Assembly (NCBI GenBank): GCA_020722965.1
Contig: DYJT01000001.1
Coordinates: 1 to 41,415, forward strand
Source of the DNA: Brachyspira murdochii
GTDB taxonomy: Bacteria > Spirochaetota > JAAYUW01
Direction: 5' to 3'
Length of the DNA stretch: 41,415 nt
A model generated the notes under the pieces. The model worked only from the letters and a program-made list of their open reading frames with translations, had not been told where the DNA came from and made no database searches. The translations under genes were made by a program, and so were the position numbers. This document shows, one piece after another, positions 27,101 to 34,308 of the stretch. Within the stretch, counting starts at the first letter, position 1, and every line of letters starts with the position of its first letter.

Positions 27101-27287
27101 TGAAGTAACTATCTGGACAGATAAAAGATTGATCGAGAGTATTGAAAAGTTCAAAGATTTTATAAGTTCAGAAACATTATCAGTTTCTTTTGTATGTAAA
27201 GATTTGTCACAAGAAAAACCTTCTGCCAATAATTTAAAAGATTGGATTATTAATGAATATAAGGCTTTTTTAGTAGTTGAAAAATGA
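24126..27287 (+). CDS. ileS: Isoleucyl-tRNA synthetase, type 2 (archaeal/eukaryotic-like)
   Basis: This class I synthetase charges tRNA-Ile and edits valine. Starting at the ATG at 24126, with AGGAG 9 bases upstream, it has 1053 residues; the in-frame TTG at 24117 directly touches that site and is rejected. The HIGH motif reads HYGH (55-58) within DGPPFATGLPHYGH, and KMSKR is at 594-598. WTTTPWTLPSNLA marks the editing domain, and CxxC pairs (CENCGK, CPDCGS) lie inside the catalytic-domain insertion. The FATGLPHYGH form and the long C-terminal region are typical of the type 2 enzymes found in archaea, eukaryotes, chlamydiae, spirochaetes and mupirocin-resistant bacteria, rather than type 1 (which has NGDIHIGH-like sequence). 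It leads ileS-tldD-pmbA. Confidence 0.97.
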   Translation: MFKSVNQHVEFPKLEEEILSFWQKEEIFNKSLKIRENSPAYVFYDGPPFATGLPHYGHFVPGLLKDIIPRYKTMKGFHVDRRWGWDCHGLPVENEMEKELKLLTKKDILAYGIDKFNESCRGIVLRYTSEWEKIINRSGRWVDFKNAYKTMDPLYMESIWWVFKTLWDKGLIYEGYKILPYCTRCATPLSNFEVNQGYKDVKDPAITIKFKSANEDNLYFLAWTTTPWTLPSNLALAVGSEIEYVEVFDHKSKEKYILAISRLDHYYKEENEYTISKRFLGKELEGKSYIPLFPYFKDISPNAFKIVLADYVSIEDGTGIVHTAPGFGEDDYNTGIKYDIPIVSPVDENGEFAEEVYDYKGLHVKKADPLIMEDLKKRNLLIKKETITHSYPHCWRCDSPLIYKSISTWFVKIEPIKQAMIESNNQINWIPEHIKDGRFGKWLEGARDWAISRNRFWGTPLPVWKCENCGKTICIGSIEELEKLSGRKFNDIHKHFVDDVVLKCPDCGSDMKRIPEVLDCWFESGSMPYAQEHYPFENKEKFLSRFPADFIAEGLDQTRGWFYTLTVLAAALFNKPAFKNCIVNGLVLDEHGKKMSKRLKNYPEPMYIMDKYGADALRLYLVNSSVIRAEELNFSENGVKEIVKNILLPLWNSYSFFVTYANIDNWQINLKILEDPSRFKSFSNELDRWIISTLQTLIKKVTEATESYKLYLSVPPIIDFIDILTNWYIRRSRRRFWKSENDKDKDEAYHTLYYVLLTLSKVIAPYIPFISDAIYRNLKTDKMPQSVHLDSFPTAIENLIDIDLEKRMELVQKAVALGRNLRTQYDLKVRQPLAKIVIIDPLKDELNLISDFSEILKEELNVKEVVFSSDETSIVEYKAKPNFRKLGKILGKNITNAQNLLKNLKSSQIIKLMEGEKLTLEEVNFSYSFTIDDIILERIPIHGMATINEGQITVAIDTNITPELKMECDAREVINKIQNMRKEQNFEVTDRIEVTIWTDKRLIESIEKFKDFISSETLSVSFVCKDLSQEKPSANNLKDWIINEYKAFLVVEK

Positions 27288-27304
27288 AATAAAAAGGAAA
27301 ATCT

Positions 27305-28699
27305 ATGATTGAGTTACAACAATTCAAAAAAACTTTTTCTGATGCTGTTGAAAAATTAGAGCAAAAATTCCCCTATGCTTGCGCTTTTGCTCAAAAGATC
27401 GATTCTCATTCAGTTACTTCTTCAACAAGAGAAGACAAGGTATCTTTTTCAGATCCTAATGCTGGATTTGTTCTTACTATATTTAATGGTAATCATTTTG
27501 TCGAATACTTTTCCAGTAAACTATCTGAAAATGAGATTAAAAAAGGGGTTGAAAACCTGATTTTAAATAATGAAGCTATTAAAAGCGATATTGAAATCGA
27601 TGCTGGTGAAAAGATAGAAAAAGATTTTTACCAGAAAATTGAAAATGATCCATCGACTATTCCTCTTTCTTCTTACTTAGAAAAAGCTAGAGAAAATAGA
27701 AGTAAAGTCGAAAGACTTTCAAATCTTATTCAAATGGCAGTTTCAAGAATTGGTTTCGAAAAAATTGATGAACTATTTATTAATAGAAATAAAAAACTCT
27801 TCCAAAGGCTATCCAGATTCAACCTTGTATATTTCTTTGTTCTTTCAGATGGTAAAAATTCTGCCGAGATGTTTGATGGTTTTTCAAAAATAGGCGGATT
27901 TGAGCATGCAGAATTTGATGAAGTAAAATCCAAAAAGGTTGTCGAAGATGCGATCAAAATTTTGGGAGCACCAAGATTAGCACCTGGAACTTATACATGT
28001 ATTTTTTCTCCCGCTATGTCAGGCATGTTTGCACATGAGGCATTTGGACATGGGACAGAAACAGATATGTTTTTAAAAAAGAGGGCAAAAGGGGAAGAAT
28101 ATCTTGGTAAGCAAGTAGCTTCAAAACTGGTTAATATGTGGGATAGTGCAAATCTTGGAGAAAATTATATCGATGCATCGGCTTCATATTTCTTTGACCA
28201 TGAAGGGAAAATTTCTTCACCTACTCAGATAATAAAAGATGGAATTTTAGTTTCTGGTCTTACAGATTTAAATTCCTCTTCGAGACTTAAAATTAAAAGA
28301 ACTCCAAATGGAAGAAGAGAGTCTTATAGCCATAAATCTTATGCAAGAATGACAAATACCTTTTTCGAAAAAGGATCGACTCCATTTGAACAGATGTTAA
28401 CAAAGGTAGATTATGGATTTTATATTGATCACGCAACAAATGGCATGGAAGATCCAAAAGGATGGGGAATCCAATTAGAAGCGATTTATGCTGCAGAGAT
28501 AAAAAACGGTTCTTTTACTGGTAAGGTTTTTTCACCTGTTATAGTTACAGGTTATGTACCTGACCTTTTGATGAGCATCTCTGATGTCGGTGATGATTTT
28601 AAAGTTTCCTCATTAGGTTACTGTGGAAAAGGTCATAAAGAGTGGGTTAAAGTCACCGATGGTGGCCCACATCTTTTGTTAAAAGCTCGTCTTGCTTAA
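27305..28699 (+). CDS. tldD: TldD-family metalloprotease subunit
   Basis: TldD is the zinc-binding subunit of the TldD/TldE (PmbA) peptidase, which trims modified peptides such as microcin B17 and degrades the CcdA antitoxin in E. coli. The 464-residue chain carries the HExxxH zinc motif as H244-E245-AFG-H249 in FAHEAFGHGTETD. The C-terminal catalytic half contains the expected repeated beta-strands and glycine-rich turns. AAGGA precedes the ATG, 17 bases after ileS. The partner subunit follows 12 bases downstream, so the heterodimer should be made in step. The natural substrate here is unknown; no peptide-modification cluster is nearby. Confidence 0.94.
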   Translation: MIELQQFKKTFSDAVEKLEQKFPYACAFAQKIDSHSVTSSTREDKVSFSDPNAGFVLTIFNGNHFVEYFSSKLSENEIKKGVENLILNNEAIKSDIEIDAGEKIEKDFYQKIENDPSTIPLSSYLEKARENRSKVERLSNLIQMAVSRIGFEKIDELFINRNKKLFQRLSRFNLVYFFVLSDGKNSAEMFDGFSKIGGFEHAEFDEVKSKKVVEDAIKILGAPRLAPGTYTCIFSPAMSGMFAHEAFGHGTETDMFLKKRAKGEEYLGKQVASKLVNMWDSANLGENYIDASASYFFDHEGKISSPTQIIKDGILVSGLTDLNSSSRLKIKRTPNGRRESYSHKSYARMTNTFFEKGSTPFEQMLTKVDYGFYIDHATNGMEDPKGWGIQLEAIYAAEIKNGSFTGKVFSPVIVTGYVPDLLMSISDVGDDFKVSSLGYCGKGHKEWVKVTDGGPHLLLKARLA

Positions 28700-28711
28700 A
28701 GGAGTTAAATA

Positions 28712-30022
28712 ATGAAAAATTCTATACACGATAAAATTGTCGAATACTGCAAGAAAAAAGATATTTATTTCTGGTCATGTAAAAGTTCCTTAGAAAAAAG
28801 AGCAGAAAGCTATTTTATATTTGGTAAAAGTGAATCTAATAGATATGGAGAAATTGAAAGTCATCTTGTTAACCTTTGGACAATAACAGAAAAAGATGGA
28901 AATAAATTTATAGGTAATTCATCTGTATCAATCTCTGAAAATAGTGATGATAAAGAAATTGCAGATAAAATAGATAATACAATTATTGCCGCGAATTTAA
29001 TCAAAAACCCTTTTTACGAAATTCCAAAAGATAAATTTATTTACAATAATTTTTCCAATGTCGATCCTTTAATCAAGGAAAGTCCATTAAAGGCTATCGA
29101 AAAACTCTCTTCTAAAATTATAGATAAATCAAAAAAATTTGATGATATAAGGCTTTCAACGACCGAGCTATTTGTTTCTCATATCGAAGAAAATTTTACT
29201 AATTCTTCGGGTAACAAATATTCATTTGAAAAGACAAAAATTATGCTTGAAGGTGTTTTTTTAGCAGGAAATAACCTTGAAACAGAGAGTTTTTTTACAA
29301 AAAATTCTGTTTTTATTGATGATCTTGATCTAGATAATTTTCTTGATACTCAAGCAAAATATGCTCGAGATGTTAAAATTGCTCAAACATTAAAAACAGG
29401 GAAATATAATGTTGTTTTCAGCAATGAAGCATTAGACTCATTTTTTGATTTTTATTATACCCATGCTAATGCTATGGCAGTTTACAATAAATTCTCACTA
29501 TTAAAACCGAATGAAGCAATATCCAAAAACTTAAGTAAACAAAACTTTACTTTAAAAGTAGATCCATTTATTAAAGGCGGAATTTATTCCAATATCGCAG
29601 ATGAGTATGGTATACCACTAAAACAATTTACAGTTATAGAAAATGGTATTTTAAAGAATTTCATCTCTACACTTCCTTATTCAAAATACTTAAATATACC
29701 ATATACTGGACCCTCGACCAATTTTATTTTAGAAAAGGGGGATGAAGATCTTGAAAAATTAACTTCTAATGATAATACCATTTTACTTTTAAGATTTAGT
29801 GCATTTAGCCCAAAAGCGATTACAGGTGACTTTTCTTCTGAAATACGACTCGGATACATTACAAAAAATGGTAAAAAAATACCTATTAAAGGTGGTTCCG
29901 TTTCAGGAAACATAAGGAATCTTATCTCATCCTTAAAACTTTCTAATAAGATAGTCAAAATAGATAATTATATTGGTCCAGATGGTATATATCTTGAAGG
30001 GGTTGATATAGCAGGAGATTAA
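28712..30022 (+). CDS. pmbA: TldE/PmbA-family subunit
   Basis: This 436-residue protein is the non-catalytic partner of TldD. It lacks HExxxH. The C-terminal region is typical of PmbA: IKGGSVSGNIRNL, then lysine/serine-rich strands and a final YIGPDGIYLEGVDIAGD. A strong AAGGAG precedes the ATG. It ends the ileS-tldD-pmbA run, 91 bases before the strong hairpin terminator at 30114. Confidence 0.92.
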   Translation: MKNSIHDKIVEYCKKKDIYFWSCKSSLEKRAESYFIFGKSESNRYGEIESHLVNLWTITEKDGNKFIGNSSVSISENSDDKEIADKIDNTIIAANLIKNPFYEIPKDKFIYNNFSNVDPLIKESPLKAIEKLSSKIIDKSKKFDDIRLSTTELFVSHIEENFTNSSGNKYSFEKTKIMLEGVFLAGNNLETESFFTKNSVFIDDLDLDNFLDTQAKYARDVKIAQTLKTGKYNVVFSNEALDSFFDFYYTHANAMAVYNKFSLLKPNEAISKNLSKQNFTLKVDPFIKGGIYSNIADEYGIPLKQFTVIENGILKNFISTLPYSKYLNIPYTGPSTNFILEKGDEDLEKLTSNDNTILLLRFSAFSPKAITGDFSSEIRLGYITKNGKKIPIKGGSVSGNIRNLISSLKLSNKIVKIDNYIGPDGIYLEGVDIAGD

Positions 30023-30113
30023 ATTTGATATTGATTTTATAAAATTGACTTTGATATAAGTTTAAGTTTCAATAATAAAATTATTTTAAAATATTAAAAA
30101 CACTTTAAAATAT

Positions 30114-30144
30114 AAAATACCCGGTTTGACCGGGTATTTTTTTT
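30114..30144. terminator. Bidirectional rho-independent terminator between pmbA and the tRNA cluster
   Basis: AAAATACCCGG (30114-30124), loop TTTGA, and CCGGGTATTTT (30130-30140) form a perfect 11-pair stem. A run of eight Ts follows on the plus strand (30137-30144), and TTTTATATTTT follows the stem on the minus strand. It can therefore stop both the pmbA transcript and the tRNA transcript, and it touches the 3' end of tRNA-Leu. Confidence 0.92.
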
Positions 30145-30225
30145 GCGAGTGGAGGGAGTTGAACCCACACACCCTGAGGCACTAGATCCTAAGTCTAGCG
30201 TGTCTGCCAGTTCCACCACACTCGC
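30144..30225 (-). tRNA. tRNA-Leu (anticodon UAG)
   Basis: This 82-base type II tRNA has a 7-pair acceptor stem GCGAGTG/CACTCGC, anticodon stem CTAGA/TCTAG, loop CTTAGGA with anticodon TAG, a longer variable arm and A73. CCA is not encoded. The T stem has one T50-T64 mismatch. It is the last gene of the tRNA run, directly followed by the terminator. Confidence 0.95.
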
Positions 30226-30271
30226 TTTATCATTAAATATGAAGATTAAAAATAAAAACTATGATAACAAT

Positions 30272-30344
30272 TGGGTCGCAAAGGATTCGAACCTTTGGCC
30301 TACTGATTAAGAGTCAGTTGCTCTACCAGCTGAGCTAGCGACCC
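30272..30344 (-). tRNA. tRNA-Lys (anticodon CUU)
   Basis: This 73-base cloverleaf has acceptor GGGTCGC/GCGACCC, anticodon stem ACTGA/TCAGT with loop CTCTTAA (anticodon CTT), T arm AAAGG-TTCGAAT-CCTTT, and A73. CCA is not encoded. It lies 6 bases after tRNA-Arg(UCG) and 46 before tRNA-Leu. Confidence 0.96.
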
Positions 30345-30350
30345 ATTTTT

Positions 30351-30424
30351 CGCGCCCTGCAGGAATCGAACCTGCGGCCTGAGGATTCGAAGTCCGCCGC
30401 TCTATCCAGCTGAGCTAAGGGCGC
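30351..30424 (-). tRNA. tRNA-Arg (anticodon UCG)
   Basis: This 74-base cloverleaf has acceptor GCGCCCT/AGGGCGC, anticodon loop CTTCGAA (anticodon TCG), T arm GCAGG-TTCGATT-CCTGC and G73. The anticodon stem GCGGA/TCCTC contains a C28-U42 mismatch. CCA is not encoded. It uses uridine at position 34 rather than the ACG (inosine) form common for CGN codons in bacteria. Confidence 0.95.
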
Positions 30425-30430
30425 TCAAAG

Positions 30431-30504
30431 GGTGGATGATGGGGATTGAACCCACGGCATTCTGAGCCACAGTCAGACGCTCTCCCAGCTGAGCTACATC
30501 CACC
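30431..30504 (-). tRNA. tRNA-His (anticodon GUG)
   Basis: Acceptor GTGGATG/CATCCAC is extended by an encoded G at -1 (30504) opposite C73 (30431), the identity pair for HisRS. The anticodon stem is TCTGA/TCAGA with loop CTGTGGC (anticodon GTG). CCA is not encoded; C73 is followed by CTTTG in the tRNA direction. Confidence 0.96.
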
Positions 30505-30514
30505 ACAAGGAGAA

Positions 30515-30588
30515 CGCACCTGGCAGGACTCGAACCTGCGGCACTCGGATTAGAAATCCGATGCTCTATCCTACTGAGCTACAGGTGC
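30515..30588 (-). tRNA. tRNA-Arg (anticodon UCU)
   Basis: This 74-base cloverleaf has acceptor GCACCTG/CAGGTGC, anticodon stem TCGGA/TCCGA with loop TTTCTAA (anticodon TCT), T arm GCAGG-TTCGAGT-CCTGC and G73. It reads AGA, the arginine codon that dominates this AT-rich window. It begins 2 bases after tRNA-Pro. CCA is not encoded. Confidence 0.96.
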
Positions 30589-30590
30589 AT

Positions 30591-30663
30591 TCGGGGAGAG
30601 GAGACTTGAACTCCTGACCCCTTGATCCCAAATCAAGTGCGCTCCCAACTGCGCTACTCCCCG
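30591..30663 (-). tRNA. tRNA-Pro (anticodon UGG)
   Basis: This is the first gene of the tRNA run. Acceptor CGGGGAG/CTCCCCG, anticodon stem CTTGA/TCAAG with loop TTTGGGA (anticodon TGG), T arm AGGAG-TTCAAGT-CTCCT, and A73 are all well formed. CCA is not encoded. The promoter -10 box lies 10 bases upstream of its 5' end. Confidence 0.97.
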
Positions 30664-30673
30664 ACAGCACTTT

Positions 30674-30701
30674 TAAATACACTATTTTTTATCAATGTCA
30701 A
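30674..30701 (-). promoter_or_regulatory. Promoter of the six-tRNA operon
   Basis: On the minus strand a perfect -35 TTGACA (30701-30696) and a -10 TATTTA (30679-30674) are 16 bases apart, ending 10 bases before tRNA-Pro. The GTGCTG between -10 and the tRNA is GC-rich for this region, as in stringently controlled stable-RNA promoters. This is the clearest sigma-70-type promoter in the window. Confidence 0.75.
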
Positions 30702-30751
30702 TAGATTTTATATTTGATTTATTCTTTTTTTTATTCCTATTTTTTTTATAT

Positions 30752-31213
30752 CTATTTTATAAAAGGATGATTATTTTTATCCATACAATATCTATATATT
30801 TGCTCTACTACTATCAACTTTGCTAATTGATGCGTAAATGTCATATCTGATAATGACAGAATTAAATTAGCATTGTTTTTAACTTTTTCCGAAAGACCAT
30901 ATGCGCCGCCTATGATAATTGTTAAAGATTTAAATGAATTAAAAACTCTATCAAGTTCCTTAAAAAAACCTTCCGAACTCTGTTTTCGCCCATGTTGATC
31001 ACAGACTATTACAAATGATTTTTCTGCTATAGATTCTATTATTTTATTACCTTCTTTTTCTATTTCCACCTTATTTGAAAATCCAAATTCCTTTATCTCG
31101 ATTTCTACTATCTCGAAAAAATTTTTAATCCTTTTAATATAATCTTCAACTAACCCTTTAATGCAAATATTTGATAGCTTTCCAATTGAAATTAAGTAAA
31201 TTGTTTTGGCCAT
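30752..31213 (-). CDS. rlmH: 23S rRNA pseudouridine-1915 N3-methyltransferase RlmH
   Basis: RlmH methylates pseudouridine 1915 of 23S rRNA in helix 69 of assembled ribosomes, using SAM bound in a SPOUT trefoil knot. The 153-residue length is normal. The knot region is recognisable: IIIGGAYGLSEKV, LSLSDMTFTHQLAKLIVVEQIYR and the terminal HPFIK correspond to the family's GG.GL, LS.mT..H.l.R..L.EQ.YRa and HpY. GGGAA precedes the ATG. It lies 88 bases upstream of the tRNA operon and 134 after the ABC ATPase gene. Confidence 0.95.
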   Translation of the reverse strand: MAKTIYLISIGKLSNICIKGLVEDYIKRIKNFFEIVEIEIKEFGFSNKVEIEKEGNKIIESIAEKSFVIVCDQHGRKQSSEGFFKELDRVFNSFKSLTIIIGGAYGLSEKVKNNANLILSLSDMTFTHQLAKLIVVEQIYRYCMDKNNHPFIK

Positions 31214-31347
31214 TTTATTCCCAAATTATTCACAGGAATTTAAAAGATAAAATGTACAAAAATTTATACACATTTAGTTTATAGCCTTTATTTATAATTC
31301 TTTTTACGACATGTAAGGATTTTAAAACAATAATTAATCAAAAATTA

Positions 31348-32862
31348 TCACAATTTATTCACAATTTTTAAGCCAGCCATCATCATGCCAATTTCTTCTA
31401 ATTTTATCTTTTCAGGAATAAAATTTCCAGAAATTTCTCCTGAAAACATTACGATAACCCTATCGCTTATGCTAAGTATCTCTTCAAGATCTTCTGAAAC
31501 TAGTAATATGGAGCAACCTTGGTCCTTCTTCTTTAAAAGCAACTTTCTAATAAAATCTGTTGCCGCTATGTCAAGACCATAAGTTGGATGCGCGGCAATT
31601 ATAATCTTAGGTTCAGATTCCAATTCTCTAGCACAGATAAATTTCTGTATATTCCCACCCGACAATTGTTTTATCGGATATTCGATAGAAGAAGCCGAAA
31701 CATTATATTGTTTTACTAATTCTTTTGTTAATTTTTTCACTTGTGAATATTGAATCAACCCCTTTTTCAAGAAACGACTCCTGATATCATCCTTCAACAA
31801 AAGATTTTCATATACTGGAAAATTTGGGACAGAGCCAAATCTAAGTCTTTCTTCAGGTATATGTGCAACTTTTAAATTAGCTATCTCTTTAGCAGATTTT
31901 TTAATTATAGAATTACCAAAAACCTTTATATCCCCTTTTTCGCTTTTCCTTAGGCCAGTTAAAACTTCCACTAACTCTTTTTGACCATTCCCAGACACAC
32001 CTGCGACACCTAAAATCTCTCCCTGTAAAAGCTTAAAGGAAACATTTTTTATCGAATAAACCCCTTTATCTCCTTTTACCCATAGGTTATCAACAGTTAA
32101 TGCATCTTTTTCGTTAATTACCTTATTTTTAATATAATTAAATGAAATTTCCCTGCCAACCATTAATTTTGCGAGGCTAACTTTGTCTGTCTCTGATGGT
32201 TTTAAACTATCAATTACCCTACCTTCCCTTAAAACAGTTATTTTATCACTAATGGCGAAAACCTCATCTAACTTATGAGATATAAATATTACCCCAATCC
32301 CATTTTTTATAAGCATCGAAATTGTTTTAAATAAGCCTTCTACTTCTTGAGGGGTTAAAACAGAGGTAGGTTCGTCTAAAATTAGAAATTCTGCTCCTCT
32401 AATCAAAGCCTTAATAATCTCTACTCTTTGTTGTTCACCTGCAGATAATTGCCATATTTTATAATCAGGATTTACCTTCAACCCATATTTTTCGCTGATA
32501 TTCTGAATCTCTTTTGCGAACTTTTTACCTGGGTTAATGTTAGGTGCTTTATGTAACCCTAAACATATATTTTCGCTAACAGTATGATTTTGGACTAACA
32601 TAAAATGCTGATGAACCATACCTATGCCATTTTGAATGGCATCCTTAGGATTTTTAATATCAACCTTTTTACCATCTATAATAATATCACCACTATCTGC
32701 TTTATATATCCCATAGATAATATTCATCAAAGTTGTCTTCCCTGCACCATTTTCACCTAAAAGGGCGTGGACCTCTTTGCACCTGAAATCGATCGAAATT
32801 TTATTATTAGCAATTATTCCAGGAAATTCTTTATATATATTTCTTAAAGATAATACCTGCAT
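31348..32862 (-). CDS. BMP-type nucleoside ABC transporter ATPase (two nucleotide-binding domains)
   Basis: This 504-residue protein fuses two ABC domains, as in the NupO/YufO and ribose-type ATPases. Domain one has an intact Walker A GENGAGKT (36-43), signature LSAGEQQRV and Walker B FLILDEPTSVL. Domain two has the degenerate Walker A GVSGNGQKE, standard for this subfamily, and signature LSGGNIQKF. AAGGAT precedes the ATG. It follows the lipoprotein gene by 74 bases, which hold a stable hairpin. The two permeases expected for the complex are 3.4 kb away on the same strand beyond the adenine deaminase gene. The substrate is probably purine nucleosides, from neighbours and family. Confidence 0.93.
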   Translation of the reverse strand: MQVLSLRNIYKEFPGIIANNKISIDFRCKEVHALLGENGAGKTTLMNIIYGIYKADSGDIIIDGKKVDIKNPKDAIQNGIGMVHQHFMLVQNHTVSENICLGLHKAPNINPGKKFAKEIQNISEKYGLKVNPDYKIWQLSAGEQQRVEIIKALIRGAEFLILDEPTSVLTPQEVEGLFKTISMLIKNGIGVIFISHKLDEVFAISDKITVLREGRVIDSLKPSETDKVSLAKLMVGREISFNYIKNKVINEKDALTVDNLWVKGDKGVYSIKNVSFKLLQGEILGVAGVSGNGQKELVEVLTGLRKSEKGDIKVFGNSIIKKSAKEIANLKVAHIPEERLRFGSVPNFPVYENLLLKDDIRSRFLKKGLIQYSQVKKLTKELVKQYNVSASSIEYPIKQLSGGNIQKFICARELESEPKIIIAAHPTYGLDIAATDFIRKLLLKKKDQGCSILLVSEDLEEILSISDRVIVMFSGEISGNFIPEKIKLEEIGMMMAGLKIVNKL

Positions 32863-32888
32863 TTTGCCAAATCCTTATTAATATTAAA

Positions 32889-32913
32889 TGGTTGAGGGAA
32901 GACCCCTCAACCA
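32889..32913 (-). promoter_or_regulatory. Stable hairpin between lipoprotein and ATPase genes
   Basis: GGTTGAGGG (32890-32898) and CCCTCAACC (32904-32912), extended by one T-A pair, make a ten-pair stem with a five-base loop. It is unusually GC-rich for the window. The minus-strand continuation ATTTAATATT is a poor T tract, so partial termination or protection of the upstream lipoprotein mRNA fits better than full termination. Such elements commonly raise binding-protein levels over ATPase levels. Confidence 0.6.
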
Positions 32914-32936
32914 ACATTAATGATTTCTATTGTTTC

Positions 32937-34133
32937 TTATTGTTTTGGAATATTACCGATGACATTGCTTACAAACCAATTAATATTCCACAAAGTCTCA
33001 TAAGAAGCCCTGACACCTGCCGGAATTTTTAAAATTCCTTGATTATCTTTAATTGGTCCAGTAAATGGGTCAAATAAAACAGTTGGTTCACTCATCTGAG
33101 CTATTCTTTTCATAACAAGATCATAAACTGATATATTTCCTAAAACAGGATCGGCAATAGATTTGTTTTTTAAAATATCAACAAATTTCGGATTAATAGG
33201 TTGTCCATACTCTCCACCAAGTAAGCAAGCTCCCTCTTTCATCAACCACCAGTAATCTCTATTATCCCAGGTATTTGTGTGGATTTTTCTTAAAATTTCT
33301 TCATACATGATTCCCCAATCGACAAGCTGTCCTGATACAACGGTGTCTGGCCCGAATTTCTGCATTGGGCTATAATGAGAGAAAACATAAATCTGTTTAC
33401 CGTTTTTGGTGTGTTCCTCACCAACATCTACTATTGCGGTAGAATCTTCTGTAAAAGCCAGGGCATCAACACCTTCTGAAATCAATGATTCTGCTGCTTC
33501 TTTAGCTTTTGCTGGATCATACCATGAAAAAAGCCACCTTACATATACTTTCGCATTTGGATTAGCTTCTTTTACGCCTAAAGCAAAAGCATTAATATGT
33601 CTGACAACCTCGGGAATTGGATGAGCGCCAACATATCCAACTTTACCAGATTTTGTAAGAGCACCAGCCATTAGACCATTTAAGTAATATGATTGATAAA
33701 GTTCAGCGAAATAGGTACCAACATTATTTTCCCTTTTATACCCGGAGCAATGCATAAAGAGTTTATCGGGATATTTCTTCGCTGCTGCAATTGTCCCATC
33801 CATAAATCCAAAACTTGTTGTAAAGACAACATCACATTTTTCTTCGTTTATCAATCTATCGATATATCTCTCGACATCACCTTCCGGGACACTTTCGATA
33901 TAAACTGTTTTTAACCATGGGAATTTGCTTTCAACATATTTTCTACCAAGATCATGGGCGTTTGACCATCCGTAATCACCAACTGGTCCTACATAAATAA
34001 AACCAGCTTTTAAAGTTTTACCCTGGAATTGAGCATTTTCTCCACCTTCTGGTTTTTTGGTACATGAAAATGCGACTAAAGATATTATCAAAAGGATTGT
34101 AAAAATAATAAAAATAGCCGATATCTTTTTCAT
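32937..34133 (-). CDS. BMP-family lipoprotein, nucleoside-binding (PnrA-like)
   Basis: This 398-residue protein is the substrate-binding component of a BMP (basic membrane protein/Med/PnrA) ABC importer. It has a charged start, a hydrophobic core (about 5-22) and a lipobox-like VAFSC with C24 as the lipidated cysteine; phenylalanine at -2 and serine at -1 make it a permissive lipobox of the kind seen in spirochaetes. KAGFIYVGPVGDYGWSNAHD and the VGYVGAHP motif are typical of the family. GGAGG sits before the ATG, with a good promoter upstream. Known relatives bind purine nucleosides (Treponema PnrA) or autoinducer-like or riboflavin ligands; the adjacent adenine deaminase favours purines. Confidence 0.92.
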   Translation of the reverse strand: MKKISAIFIIFTILLIISLVAFSCTKKPEGGENAQFQGKTLKAGFIYVGPVGDYGWSNAHDLGRKYVESKFPWLKTVYIESVPEGDVERYIDRLINEEKCDVVFTTSFGFMDGTIAAAKKYPDKLFMHCSGYKRENNVGTYFAELYQSYYLNGLMAGALTKSGKVGYVGAHPIPEVVRHINAFALGVKEANPNAKVYVRWLFSWYDPAKAKEAAESLISEGVDALAFTEDSTAIVDVGEEHTKNGKQIYVFSHYSPMQKFGPDTVVSGQLVDWGIMYEEILRKIHTNTWDNRDYWWLMKEGACLLGGEYGQPINPKFVDILKNKSIADPVLGNISVYDLVMKRIAQMSEPTVLFDPFTGPIKDNQGILKIPAGVRASYETLWNINWFVSNVIGNIPKQ

Positions 34134-34156
34134 TGCTCTTCCTCCTTATTTGTCTT

Positions 34157-34184
34157 ATTATAAAATTTAATTAAAATTTATCAA
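34157..34184 (-). promoter_or_regulatory. Promoter of the BMP lipoprotein gene
   Basis: On the minus strand TTGATA (34184-34179) and a perfect TATAAT (34162-34157) are 16 bases apart, 23 bases before the lipoprotein ATG. This explains how the lipoprotein-ATPase pair can be expressed although it is separated from the permease genes. Confidence 0.65.
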
Positions 34185-34308
34185 TAGTTTGTTCGATATT
34201 TAAATATAGAAATTTTAAAATTAAAGAATTTTGTTCTAAAATTAATTTATAATAAAGTAAAAACTTTAAATAAGTTAAATATATAAAATATCATAAATAA
34301 CAGGGAAT

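Noticed and set aside
32862..32936. Full rho-independent terminator after the BMP lipoprotein gene
   Set aside because: The hairpin is strong but the following sequence is a mixed AT stretch, not a T run, and the cognate ATPase gene follows at once; read-through is expected.
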